Source: Aspidapion aeneum (taxonomy: Eukaryota > Arthropoda > Insecta > Coleoptera > Brentidae). From it: DNA of 64,000 nt. The position numbers and the translations under genes were made by a program. Below the pieces are notes generated by a model. The model saw nothing but the letters and a program-made list of their open reading frames with translations. It was not told the DNA's origin and searched no databases. The stretch spans positions 136,867,624-136,931,623 of the forward strand of contig OY755038.1 of the NCBI GenBank assembly GCA_963576565.1, given 5' to 3'. This document shows, piece after piece, positions 44,871 through 56,640 of the stretch. Numbering within the stretch: position 1 is the first letter of the stretch; each line of letters starts with the position of its first letter.

Positions 44871-47800
44871 TGTGGTAACTTTTTAATCTTTCAAAAAAAA
44901 CAATAACTAATCTATGTTAACTAAGCGTACACTGCGCAAGTCTACTAATAACCACACTACGCTGGTCACAAAGTACACACTTCTCACTATAATAACTGCT
45001 CGCACTATCTTACACTATATCAATTTAACAATTGGGCAAATAATCCCAATTATTCTAAATTAGATCTTTATTAAAAAAAACCAAGACCTAATAAATTCGA
45101 CGTGTCGTGCCCGCAAAACCGAACGGAACAGACAAAAACCGCGTTCGCGTTTACAAAAAAAACTAATAAATAACATCGTACAAGTGTCTCCTCTGTGTTT
45201 ACCAAACCTCACTCTAACTGTGCGCCAAATAGAATTACCACCCTAGCTACAATTAAACTTTACCTGGCAATGGGCACCACTTACTCAGCACAACCAGCAC
45301 CCACCCTGGTATTACAGCGACGTTCGCTGATTGCCCTTAAGCAGACTAATGAACCTTAATTAGAATTTATTCTTAAAGAAAAATTGAAGAGAAAAAAAAA
45401 TGGAATAAAATTTAAAAAAAAATAAGTAGGCGTGAACAACAGTACCCAATTCTGCGATATTAGGAAAAACAACCCAGTTATTAGCTTTAAATTATTTAAA
45501 AAAAAACGACGGTCATCTAGTGTTATCTTCCAACAAAAAGCAACTAGTAAACAAATAAATTATCTAGCAGAAAAAAAAACTTATGTAATTTCAACATGCC
45601 CGTCAAACCTCCTATGACAACTCCATGGGTCATAAGGCTGTAAACCTTTATGCACTCCAAGCCCATGCTAATTGTCGAATCGCAAGAGTCAGTTATGAGA
45701 ATGGCTTTAGAAATACTATAAAAGAATAAAAATTTCCCGGTACGAATCGCCAAAGATCATATAATATTTACCAAATATATATATGTTGCACTCAGTCTAA
45801 GGAGGATTTCCCATTTCGTGACTTCTACTCTTCATAAAAAAACCAAAAAAAAACAGAAGGAAAAAAACTCAAGTTGAACAACACTAGTGACACCCGTTCT
45901 CAACCAAGCTTGGTTTGGAGTTACTATGTCCTACGCCTAACTAGCTAACCTAACACGTTCTGACCTAACCAAAAAAAAAAAATAGTTGTGCTTCTAAACA
46001 AAACAGCTATCTCTTGTATTTAATTACTATGGAGCTGTAACACTATCAAGTAATTCTAGGTACTGGTTAACCTGAACAAGCTTACATTATGACTGATAAT
46101 TTAAAACAAACAAATTTTTTGTTTAAGGCCGGTATACCTGTAGGTCATATTTGGTATATGCTCTCCGAAGCCTACGCAGTACCCTTAGCCCCAAAAAAAA
46201 AATTGTCCCCCCTTTTTTTTTAAAAAAAGGAAAAAAAAAACAAACAGGATTATAATTACTTAGTTTGACAGTTCCGAGGTAGCGCTGTTTAGAGAGGTAT
46301 CGATGTTCAACCTCGGCTCTAGGTAATTTAGATTAAGGTTTTTCCAAATTCCTGAGCACAATAGGACCCACCTCTGACCCGAATTGTAACACATTGGAGA
46401 GGATGTTAGTCCCTAATTGTTACCACCAAAAAAAAATGAAATAAAAGAAAATGTTTGAAGCACAAAAACTATAAATCTATCTTTAATTAGTCAACATTAG
46501 GAAAATACAGAGCCGCACCTTCACAAAAAACAAATCTCTATATCCATTTAAACTACAGTCTTAACTTTCCACAGAAACATTGGCCTATTGTACAAAAATG
46601 TGTATTGATGATTTCGGTCACCTAACGTACCCTATAATCTGGAAAAAAAAAATTAAATTATAACAATGATTTTATTTTTTTTTGTTGAAATATTTTCCAA
46701 AAACTTTTACCATTGAAGTATTATTAATATGTGTCGGCCTATTCGTGTCTTTAAAAATAAAAAAAAAACCTACATAATAAAATACTGAAAATTGCCAAAA
46801 AAACAAAAAAAAATCTTAGTCAGACATTTTTTTTGTGCAGCACATAAAAGAAATTATTGGCTGGCTTCCCAAACAAGGAGAAAAAAAATATAGTTAATGA
46901 AAATACTTTTTGTGGTTTTTCGACTTTTTTGAATGATTTCTTAAAGTTGAAGTAGTAACGATTTTCTTGGCTAACCATTGCCTTCTTAAAATCTAGAATA
47001 AAGCTGGCCTGTGTTCTCTTCACTGTAAGTTTCTTCACATGGTTAGAATTTTTCCGACAATATTAAAAGACCACAGTGTACCATTGAGTTTATAAAGGAC
47101 CTTAAATTAACCAACTATGTTATCGTTTTTTAAAGCTTTTAAGTCCTAAAGATTAGAGAAATAAATGAAAATTGTCATTCCCCCGTTCCTGTTTCCCTTT
47201 CAGAGACTATATAGTAGTAATTATGGATTTTCCTAAGTTTGATATACTCAGTTTTTCCCAACATACAAAAAAAAACCATGAGAAATCTGTACAACCTAAC
47301 TATCTATCTGCCCAATTAAATCAATTAATGACCTATATGGATAACTTAAGGGTATAAATTTTCCCTAGAAGTAGGTGTAGAGTTTAGTTATCAATTACCT
47401 AAAAGCCAAAACTCTAAAGTGATTCAGGTTTTTATAATACCTCTATTCAGAAAAAAAAAAATTATCATCCCTCATCGGATTCTAAAAAAAAAACCCATCA
47501 ACCCTAAACCCTTTATTGTTATCCAAGATATCCAACATTAGTTAAGCAAACCTATTCCATACCAAATCAAGGTTCAATAAAAAAAAATGTGGGTGCTTAC
47601 CGACCAAGTAGTACTTACTATCGAAACACATTAAACCTATAGCCATAAACAGGGGTTCAATAAATCCCTAAAAGGTTCGTACCGTCTGATGCCAAAAATA
47701 CCCAAACAGTCCTGCGGACTAACCCTTTTAAACTAAACCACTAAATCAGACCTGCACTTGTGACTCATCATTTTTTTTAATCCCTTCTGACCAAGGTACA

Positions 47801-48607
47801 TGGAATCCCTCCTGGATTCTTCTTTTTAAAAAAATGGAGCCACCCCCCTTGTTTCGCACCAAAAAAAAAGTTAAAACATAAAAAAATATAAAGGAATCTG
47901 AGGTTCCTATAAATACCTACTTCGCAAAACTAGCTCTAGGTTTTATTTTTTAAAGTCCAGTCAGTAACTAGTTTATGCTCTTAATTCAAAGCTCACTGCT
48001 ATTTCTCAGGTAGTTTGACTCTGTTGAAAATCAAATGTTTGGTAAAAAAATATTTTTCCCAATAAAAGTTAGAAGACAGGGAAGTACAGCCAGTCATATG
48101 TCCTAAGTTTTTACTGAGTGTGTCTGTCTGTCAAGTTTTATTACTTATTATTCGGATCCAAAAAACAACAAAAATTGAAAAAAAAACTGTCTAGTTTGTC
48201 AGCAGCCACCTTCCACTTCTCCTATTTCAACTTGTAATCGAACTAAGCTAATTAGGTTAAAAAAAAACCATGTACCACTTTATTGCATAAACCAGCCACC
48301 ATAAGACCATAAAAAAAAGTTGTCAAATTAAAAATGTCAACATTTTTCCTTAACGAAAAGCAACTGCACTAGGTGGTCATTTAATCGAAAACACCATTAA
48401 AACTTTATAAATACCAACTTCTCCCTTTTGTGTAGTTGTTACTAGGATTCCTGTTCTCTTTATTATAGAAAAAAAAACAAGAAGAAAAAGTTAGTTGGGT
48501 GATGCCAACTTATGTTGCCTATCTACAAAACCCTGGCCCTTTACGTTGGGTGCCAAATCTGTTGCTTATCTACAAAAACCCTGGCCCTTTATGTTGGGCG
48601 CCAAATC
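44871..48607 (-). other. INNER 5' leader (~3.7 kb), noncoding, poly-A/T-rich
   Basis: This is the region between primer site and gag ATG on the minus strand. It is full of homopolymer A/T runs and has no supported ORF. Its distal end carries three 48-bp tandem units that include the primer site. Confidence 0.65.
48504..48607 (-). repeat. Tandem 48-bp units carrying PBS-like sequence beside the INNER 5' LTR
   Basis: PBS-like TTGGCnnCC motifs recur at 48-bp spacing (plus-strand GCCAA at 48504, 48552 and 48600). Each of the two full units also contains GCAACA, the LTR terminus sequence. The unit next to the LTR (48591-48603, minus) reads TGGCGCCCAACAT and is the functional primer site for tRNA-Lys(CUU), where the expected match is TGGCGCCCAACGT. 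Confidence 0.8.
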
Positions 48608-50992
48608 TGTTGCGGCCCTAATTTTTTTATGTACATCACCCTTGTTTCTAATGATATATATTTTCAAAATAAATTCTAGTATATATCCAAGACCCTAACA
48701 AAATCGACAAGTTGCAATAAACAACGCCGGTCCCACCTGCCGCCAGCTTTTTTACGTTTAACAGCCGGAAGGTCATGGGTTCAAGTCCAGAAAAACCTAA
48801 ATTAGGAAAAACCAGGGGCGCCACGTATTTGTTAAGGTGGGGGACGTCGGGTGTTAAATTTTTGTTATAGATTTTGTTCACAGAATAACAATCCCAAATA
48901 CGAACTAATTACTACTCTATTTAGGAAACTGAATACTTCAATTAACTAACTATTTAATCACTGTAACAATTTTCCCTTAAGAGAACTAGGAATGCTTCTA
49001 CAAGGATAGGTTGGCAGTTTCTTTGATTCTATTCAGCGACACTGTTAGAGGGTTATCAAAATAAGTAAACACAAGGATTGAGGTTAAGTAGATTGTATAA
49101 TGGGCTTTCTTTATCTGTTAACAGTTTAAATGGAGGAAATTATTAATCATTAATATTAATTAACATTTTTAAGCAAAACAGTAAGTTAGGTTAAAAAAAA
49201 CAAAATATGGTTTTTATTTTAAAATTGAAGATGAATAGAAAAATGGAGTTATGCAAGTTTAGAAATCATCATCATTCTTGCAAATAAAATTGATAAATAT
49301 AAAAAAAACAATATAGTTTCCGACGTCTGAGCTCAGGGTGTCGTTTACACTGGGGAAAAAAATTATTATGAATATCAACTGTTAAGTTACCTATATAAGA
49401 AACATGGTATTATTTTAAATAAAAACAAATAGTATGAGTTATTATTTATATTATAGTCGAACCTGGTCAATGTGGCCAATAACCGACCTTTAAATTAGCT
49501 TTGACGACGACTAAATATTTAGTTAGGCCTCCCCAGCACTAAACCAAGGTCGACTACAAATTACTAACTTGATATTGTAAAAATTTTGTCATAAGCGCCG
49601 TCACATCTCTTGATTACACCAATGTAAGAACCAACATCACCTGGCTGTTCTAATCAGTCACAGCATACAACCACACAGAGAAAGACACAACTTCTTGTAC
49701 ATTCAAACGCAGAACCCACCTGGAGAACCCTGGAAAAGAAAAAGGACACCTTCAGTTTTCCAGTGGTGTACTAATAATTCGTGGTTTAACAACTCAAAAC
49801 ACACTGCATATTTCAGTGGTCGTGCCTGAACTATAAAGCCGCTTCATAAATAATTAAATAAAAAAAACGTCAAGGAAACATTACTAATAAAAAAAATATA
49901 TATTTTCTTTTTTTTCAAGACTCGGTTGGGGAAATTCACACTCACCTTCTGAAAGAAGGGTTCCCCACTCCAACGCAGTCTCATCCTACAGTCCGGTAGA
50001 GCGGACACATCACAGCCCTCGGCTTAGCACATTAGGCTAAAATGGGTCGTGCTACCATATACTGTAAATAAGAAAAACAATCTCAGCTTCACGCCCAATT
50101 AAGTTACAATTGACCAAAACCCCAAAAACTAAGATTTTTTCCCAAAAGAACCACGAGTACCCCTAACCTTAAAAAAAAATATGGCTTACCAATTCCACTG
50201 GTACTACCCATGTTTCAGCAGTAGCCGGGAGACAGATCGAACAGCTTTTAATAAAAAAAATTCGGTCTTGCCCCTTTTTAAGGGCTGGAAAACGATCCCC
50301 TTTTACACGAGGGTGCTTCCAGAAAGACAAATGTCAAAAGAAAGGAAAGATGTCAAAAGAACGAAAGAACAGTCGACCAGTGACAACCAAGCCGGGTTCC
50401 ATCTCTGCACCATCCACAACTCGGACAGAACAAACCTCCTGAACTGGTTGCACCGAACAGTATTGTCAATCAGAACCAAGTTAATCGTTCCTCAAAATTC
50501 AAGAAAAATGTACTGTGCAACCAATGTACAACAATCAGCCCTTATTTGCTTCATAAGTCCGGATAATATAAACAATGTCCCAGTGTTCCAGATTCAGCAC
50601 CGAGCAGAATAAGTAATCCGTGAGCAGCCGTACAACCAGAGAAATGTACCCAACCTGCAAAATATGTTTGTGCAACCAACCAAAACACCGCGCGTGGTAT
50701 TACAACCTCACTTTTCCATAGGTAAATAAAATCGAATTAAGTACACGATTTTTAATTTTCCAACAAATAAAAGGTGTTTTATTGGCCGGCAGTCAGTGAT
50801 ACAATTTGTAAAAATGCCCATCTTAAATCACAACAGAACCTGTCTAACAGTGCGCGAAACATGGATTGATTTACATAAACTTAAGGTAGGTTTATAGAAT
50901 TTAAAGTAGATTTATAAAAAAAATGTTGATTACTAACCACAATTGTTAGTGTGAAACTACACGGTGTCTTAAGGATAATTTCACACGTAACA
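48608..50992 (-). repeat. INNER 5' LTR
   Basis: 2385 bp, the upstream LTR for the minus-strand element. Compared with the 3' LTR it has a segment of about 40 bp near 49470-49510 that the other copy lacks. The antisense 143-codon frame recurs at 50181-50612. Confidence 0.95.
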
Positions 50993-50996
50993 CCAT

Positions 50997-51143
50997 GTAC
51001 GATCTAATTGCACCGCTCCTCGACGATTATTCTGTTCCCGATGCGGGCGAGATGGAGTGATGTCACGGGACTGTAGTTGTCCATCCGGCGCAAATCCCAG
51101 ACCGACACCGAGACAGGAAAACTGGGACGATACATGGAATTGA
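50997..51143 (+). pseudogene. GIANT gag, C-terminal part: knuckle remainder and second zinc finger
   Basis: Reading on from the CCAT duplication in the same frame completes the first CCHC knuckle (VRSNC supplies the last Cys). A second finger of CX2CX9C form then gives CSRCGRDGVMSRDC, with a further Cys two residues on. The frame ends with TGA at 51141-51143. The pol frame (-1) is already open at 51077, giving a classic gag-pol overlap. Confidence 0.85.
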
Positions 51144-51292
51144 GGCAACCAGAGTATCCTCCCGAAGAGGCCTCCACCGTAGACGTACTTACCGCAATTA
51201 CCGCCCGTCGACCCCGCTTACAAATTTCTTTTAATGGCCGTCAATACCAAGCCCTTCTAGACACTGATGCTGGACGTTCCTACTGTGGGGAC
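51077..51292 (+). pseudogene. GIANT protease, left part
   Basis: Start of Pol in the -1 frame relative to gag. It has RPRLQISFNGRQYQALLDTD, where the aspartic protease Asp-Thr-Gly is now Asp-Thr-Asp, followed by AGRSYCGD. The frame is interrupted at GGGAC (51288-51292) by a solo LTR and resumes at 52031. Confidence 0.82.
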
Positions 51293-52025
51293 TGGTCGGT
51301 CGAGACGTCTTTCGCATGAAAAAGTCAACAAACCAACCGAACTGTAGCAATAGGGATCTCCAGTCCAATAGTTCCCACTCTTAGGTTACACTTTTGTGTT
51401 CTTAGTTAGGAATAGTAGCATAGGGAATAAGTAAAAAATGTAAAGAAACGCAGCTCAAAAACACTTTGACTTACCCTTGGATGAAAGGAACTTGGTACAT
51501 GGACAACTGCACAGTCGAATCCAAATAATTCCAATCAAAGTAGTAGCAGTAGCACATCAAAGCAATCCATAAAATGTTTATACACGACCGTGGTCTTAAA
51601 AAACACGCATGTGATTTCACTTGGTATGGAGAGTACCCCAAATATTCGCATGAGCTCCGTATAGCAAGACGGACGTTGGAGCACTGCTTTATGTAGCAAT
51701 ACAGCAGTAAGGTATGTATAAAATTAGGGAAAACTTAAATTAAAAAAGGATGGAAAATGGATATACTCAAGGTAGAAAAAGCAAAAATAATAAAGTAAAG
51801 TCAATGCATTCTTGAGCATATAATTCACCGCGCAAATTCAAATTTTTACCCTTTTTGTAGGCAAGGCATATCTTAGTAACTAAATTAGGTTAAACCAAGA
51901 AATAAAGTAACTTTAAGTATAAAGTTTTAGCATAACTCTAGCAAAAAAAATAAAATAAAAAGCATTCTAATTTAGATAAATGTCTCTAAATTTTATATCT
52001 TAAAACTAAACGCCGGGACGAAGCA
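51293..52025. mobile_element. Solo LTR inside the GIANT protease
   Basis: 733 bp with TG...CA ends (TGGTCGGTCG...GACGAAGCA). The 5-bp duplication GGGAC is at 51288-51292 and 52026-52030. Removing the insertion and one TSD restores the protease frame. No coding sequence lies inside, so this fits a solo LTR left by LTR-LTR recombination. The family is not otherwise seen in the window. Confidence 0.85.
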
Positions 52026-52030
52026 GGGAC

Positions 52031-54995
52031 GTTATTGCAGAAGAATGCCAGAGGACAGGAAAGATCGCCTTCCCAGTAGCCTCCACCGCCGCCCGACTTG
52101 CTAATGGAAGTATCGTTAACATCACCGAAGGGTTCAATTTAACCGTACAAATAGGAACTCAACTAGTGGAGATCATTGTAGCACATCTTCCGGAATTATC
52201 GGAAGATATCGTACTGGGAATGGACTTCTTAAGGGAAGAAAAGGTATTGATTGACCTTGGAGACAATTCGATTATCTTCCGGGACCAGTGTTTTCAAGAA
52301 GATCTTTCTGTCCCTCTAACTGTAATCACGGGTCATACCGCCCGTACTCCGTTGACCCTCACTGACGAAGAAGAATATCAGTTGGATGCGTTCTTGGCCG
52401 AAGAACGGCCACTCTTCGATTCCATTAAAGGCACAACCACGCTTATCCAACACCATATTAAATTGCTTAACTCCGAACCAATCAAACAACGTTACCGGCC
52501 ACAAAATCCTCGCATGCAAGCAATTATCGATGAGGAAGTAGATAAGATGCTGAAGGAGGGAATAATCGAACCGTCTAATAGCCCGTGGAGCTCTCCGGTC
52601 GTTATGGTGAAGAAGAGAGACGGAAAATTTAGGTCCTGCATTGAGTTTAAGAAAATTAATGAAGTTACCAAGAAGGACGCCTATCCGCTCCCGTTTATTC
52701 ATGCCATTCTCGGCAAATTACGACGAGTCCAGTATATCTCCTCTCTGGATCTCCGGCATGGCTATTGACAGATACCGCTGACAGTAGCCAGTAAGGAAAT
52801 CACCGCCTTCACCGTCCCTGGCAGAGGGTTATTCCAGTTCCGGGTGATGCCATTTGGGCTACATTCCGCGCCGGCTACATTTGAGAGATTAATGGATAAC
52901 GTCATTGGCCCCGAATTGGATGAATTTGCATTTGCGTACCTGGATGATATCATTATACTGAGCGAAACATTTTCCAAACATTTAAGGAATTTGAGAGAGG
53001 TGTTCCGTCGTTTGCGGATAGCGAATCTCAAACTCAACCCCGAGAAGTGCCAGTTTGGAAGAAGATCTTTGCGTTACCTCGGTCATTTAGTTACGCCAGA
53101 AGGAATTACGACAGACCCCGATAAAGTAGAATCTATACTTCAGATACCACCGCCGACAACTGTCCGTTCCTTGAGGCGATTTCTAGGAGTAGGAAGCTGG
53201 TACCGCCGATTTGTCCCCGGTTTTGCTCAAATCGCGGCACCTCTTCATCGCCTTTTGAAGAAGGGACAACGATTTGAGTGGGGGGAAGATCAACAAAAAG
53301 CATTTGACCATTTAAAAAAATGTTTGACCGAATCACCAATATTAAGTTGTCCCGATTTTGCCCGACCTTTTGTCCTTCAAACTGACGCCTGCGACCAAGG
53401 CCTAGGAGCAGCCTTAATCCAGCATCATCCGGATGGAGACCATGTCGTTGCATATGCCAGCCGATCCCTTAGTCCCATGGAGACCAAGATGTCTGTCTGT
53501 CCCTATATCGAATTATACAAGTTCACCGTTGAAACAGATCATCAAAGTCTAAAATGGCTGTTTTCTCTGGACAGTCCGTCGGGTAGGTTAGCCCGATGGG
53601 GAATGTTCCTTCAACAATTCCAGTTTGACATTCGATATAGGAAAGGGGTATTCAACCGAATTGCCGATACTCTTTCGCGAGACCCATTACCCGGAGGGAA
53701 AGAACCGGAAGCTGATCCCGTTTTGCTGGTAAACACGGAGACATCGTGCTCGTGGTATGCAGGAAAGGTAAGAGAGATGGAAACAAATCCGAAACTGTAC
53801 CCGGACTACTGCATTAAGGGAGGTAAGCTGTATCGACACTTTTGGGACATGTCCGATTTGACCGAAACCGAAATGACGGACCCTTGGAAACTATGTGTTT
53901 CTAAATCCGCCCGATCCCGAGTACTCAACGAAAATCACGACGTCCCGATAGCAGGACACCTAGGTATTGCCAAAACCGCCCCCCGAATTGCACGACTTCA
54001 CTATTGGCCTGGCATGTTTAGAGACATCGCCCACTATGTGCGAACTTGTCAGTCTTGTCAACGGTACAAGGTCTCCCAACAACAAGCCGCCGGTAAAATG
54101 AGACCGTCCCGAAACCATGATCCATGGCAAACGGTATCCACGGATTTGATCGGACCTCTTCCTACATCTAAAAAGGGCAACAGTTACAATGTTCCTGGAC
54201 CGGTTCACTAAATGGGTAGAAGCCCGACCGATTCGTAAAGCCACGTCCAAAGCCGTTTCCGATGCATTGCACGAACTGGTCATTGCCCGCTTTGGATGTC
54301 CAGACTTTGTACTCTCCGACAATGGAAGTCAGTATACGGCTAAGCAATTCCGGGAGTTGCTGAAAAGGTATGGTATCCTACACCGTTTCACTCCGACTTA
54401 CACGCCGCAGGACAATCCCGTAGAAAGGACCAACCGTACTTTTAAAGTAATGATTGCTCAGATGTGCGAGAATAAACATCGGAACTGGGATCAACACTTG
54501 CCGGATCTAGTTTTTGCTATGAACACCTCCAGGCACGACTCCACCGGTTTTACTCCAGCCTGCCTCAATTTTGGCAGAGAATTGGACGCGCCGCTGGCAC
54601 TGCACCGAGAGGAAGAAAATGAACAAGAAGAGGTAGAAACTGACGGATTGCCCTCTCCCGAATTTACCGAACGAATGAATCGTTTAAGGGAGGTTTATGA
54701 GCTAGTCCGAATTAATCTTGCCCGGGCTTTCTCCACTCAAAGTCATTATTACAATTTACGCCGCCGAAATTGGAGGTGTCATTTAGGTGATAAAGTTTTT
54801 AAAAAAGAACATGCACTGTCCTCCGCCGCTAGAAATTTCGCAGCCAAGTTGGCTCCAAAATTTTCCGGTCCTTTTACTGTTATCAAAGTTCACTCTCCTC
54901 TTGTTTATGATCTAAAAGACGACTACGGTAAGAAAGTCTTGCGTATTCACATCAAAGATCTAAAACCCGCTCATCTAGATCCGTGTGCTAACTAA
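52031..54995 (+). pseudogene. GIANT Pol: protease C-half, RT, RNase H, integrase, broken
   Basis: The protease end (RLANGSIVNITEGFNLTVQI, IVLGMDFLREEKVLID) leads into [22 protein letters not shown], then SSLDLRHGY followed by TGA at 52766-52768, where Trp is expected (GYWQ). RT resumes with MPFGLHSAPATFERLM and an intact AYLDDIIIL near 52935-52960. RNase H has QTDACDQGLGAALIQ but lacks roughly 15 residues between MSVC and PYIELYKF near 53510. The integrase finger (RTCQSCQRYK) and first Asp (STDLIGPLPTS) are present. A frameshift near 54190 precedes the second Asp and Glu (SDNGSQYTAKQF, DNPVERTNR) and the C-terminus to 54995. It lies closer to INNER Pol than to the 13.5-kb gypsy fragment. Confidence 0.93.
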
Positions 54996-55740
54996 CGTTG
55001 CTCTTTCATTAGCAATGAAGTCCAACCGACCATAAAAAAAAAACTTCTACCTCTTCGCGTAGCAAGATGAGCATGGCTCCCTACTTCAGGATTGACCTGG
55101 ACGTTGCCACTGCCCAGGCAGCAAGGTTCCGCACTTCCTCACCGCCCATCTCCCGACCGACTGATCGACCGACCGCCACCGTTACTAAACCGGACATTAA
55201 ACTTAACCAAGGCGAGCTCTTCAATCCTGGCAAGACCGTGACTGTGACCGTTTCATTATTACAATTTACACCGCCGAGATTGGAGGTGTCATTTAGGTGA
55301 TAAAGCTTTTTTAAAAAAACCATGCACTGTTCTCCACCGCTAGAACTTTCGCAGCCAAGTTGGCTCCAAAATTTTCCGGTCCTTTTACTATAATCAAACT
55401 TCACTCTCCTCTTGGTTATGATCTAAAAGACGACTACGGTAAGAAAATCTTGCGTATTCACATCAAAGATCTAAAACCCTATCTCTAGATCCGAGTGCTA
55501 ACTAACTTTGCTCTTTCATTATCAATGGAGTCCAACCGACCACGAAAAACTTCCACCGCTTCGCGTAGCAAGAGGAGCATGGCTCCCTACTGCAGGGCTG
55601 CCCTGAACGTTGCCACTGCCCAGGCAGCAAGGTTCCTTTCCCGACCGGCTGACCGACCGACCGCCACCGTTACTAAACCGGACATTAAACTTAACGAAGG
55701 CGAGCTCTTTTATCCTGACAAGACCGTGACCGTGACCGTT
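54747..55740 (+). repeat. Tandem duplication (~500 bp) across the integrase end and ORF3 start
   Basis: The segment from CATTATTACAATTTACGCC (54747) through TGACTGTGACCGTTT (about 55251) is repeated at 55252-55740. Each copy holds the integrase C-terminus, its stop and the first codons of ORF3. The left copy preserves the integrase frame; the right copy preserves the ORF3 frame. Confidence 0.9.
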
Positions 55741-56418
55741 TCAAGACCGAATGCCGAAGTCCTTTTTGTAACCGAAATACCGAACCCCATGCCACCTTTA
55801 TGCCCTCAAACTCCGACAACGTCTTCGTCATCCCCCGTCTCTACCGTTACCAAGCCGAATAAGATCCATATAATCTCGAACGTCCAAGTAAACTGGCCCG
55901 CAGGACAGCAACACCTGCCGACCGACCCTCGACACCCAACATTCGACAGGATCACGACCAACGACCAATCTCGCCGTTCTACTTTGACGAATATCTCCTT
56001 CCGACGTTTACCGATCAAGACACGGACTTTCCTACTCTTACAGCTACAAATAGTCAGTTTGTAACACCGACTCCGATGACACAGACCCACGTGACACCGA
56101 CACCGAGTACCTCCACATCGACTGACGACACCTCACCCACACTGCTACTTATTAAGGACCGAACCGACACTTCACGACAATTGACAGAAGACATCGACGT
56201 TCCCTTCTTCCCTCCCTCGGCACTTGTCCCGGAACAACTCCGTTAACCGAGAAAGAAGAGATAGCGGAGTATATCAAGAAAACTCCGAGAGAACAGTGGT
56301 CCGAGGAATTTCGGACCAAACTCCGGACTTATAAACCTGAGGGTTGGCCCTCTTGGAAAGTATTCCGAAGATACTTTCGGGACCGAGAAGGCGACCGCCA
56401 CCGAGTTCAAATCATCTA
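55525..56418 (+). pseudogene. GIANT ORF3: unknown 3' accessory ORF, frame-broken
   Basis: Not recognised. ATG 55525 opens MESNRPRKTSTASRSKRS, a basic Ser/Thr/Arg-rich start, then a TVTKPD/TVTVTVS segment and a long Pro/Ser/Thr linker, ending at 56064 by frame loss. Coding-like sequence continues in other frames: a Thr-rich stretch to about 56245, then a more conserved-looking tail (EEIAEYIKKTPREQWSEEFR, WPSWKVFRRYFRDREG) ending in TAA at about 56418. No signal peptide, membrane segment or env motif was seen. It lies between integrase and the first hairpin. I infer an accessory protein; its function is unknown. Confidence 0.55.
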
Positions 56419-56483
56419 AGCATGGTGGGTGATGGACGACGTAAGGTGGAAGGCTGATCGGAGAAGTGTTTTGTTTTTGCAGA

Positions 56484-56550
56484 GTTTGGTGAGATTCAGG
56501 GGGGCCTCTTGTCCATCACTTGTGCTGGCTACGTCCCCCACTCACTAAAC
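56484..56550 (+). other. GC-rich hairpin, copy 1, between ORF3 and ORF4
   Basis: GTTTGGTGAG (56484-56493) pairs with CTCACTAAAC (56541-56550), with one G-U. An inner GGGGGG (56499-56504) pairs with UCCCCC (56534-56539). The loop contains a 28-nt core identical to that of copy 2. It lies in the possible intron upstream of ORF4. Confidence 0.8.
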
Positions 56551-56608
56551 TTATTATTTTAGAGTTTCATTATTATTAAATATCTAGCAATATTACAATT
56601 CCTGTTAT

Positions 56609-56640
56609 TTGATCACTAATTTATCTTTTCTTCTTTAGCC
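56609..56640 (+). promoter_or_regulatory. Candidate 3' splice site upstream of ORF4
   Basis: A branch-like CACTAAT (about 56614-56620) is followed by TTATCTTTTCTTCTTTAG, with AG at 56637-56638, two bases before the ORF4 ATG. This is a very good 3' splice-site match. Confidence 0.6.

Larger units (their letters stand above)
37961..50992 (-). mobile_element. INNER: SAP-Gag Ty3/gypsy element with 2.35-kb LTRs, minus strand
   Basis: Two direct repeats (37961-40306 and 48608-50992) with TGTTGCGG...CGTAACA ends flank minus-strand pol and gag. The TSD CCAT is at 37957-37960 and 50993-50996, and the host Gag frame resumes correctly after it. The primer site is at the minus-strand start. LTRs differ at about 25 positions plus one short indel by eye, roughly 1%, so it is younger than GIANT and older than BEL-C. 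Gag is broken and the RT active site is mutated, so this copy is not autonomous. Confidence 0.95.

Noticed and set aside
45432..47357. Short plus-strand and minus-strand frames in the INNER leader
   Set aside because: Embedded in poly-A/T-rich noncoding sequence; no motif.
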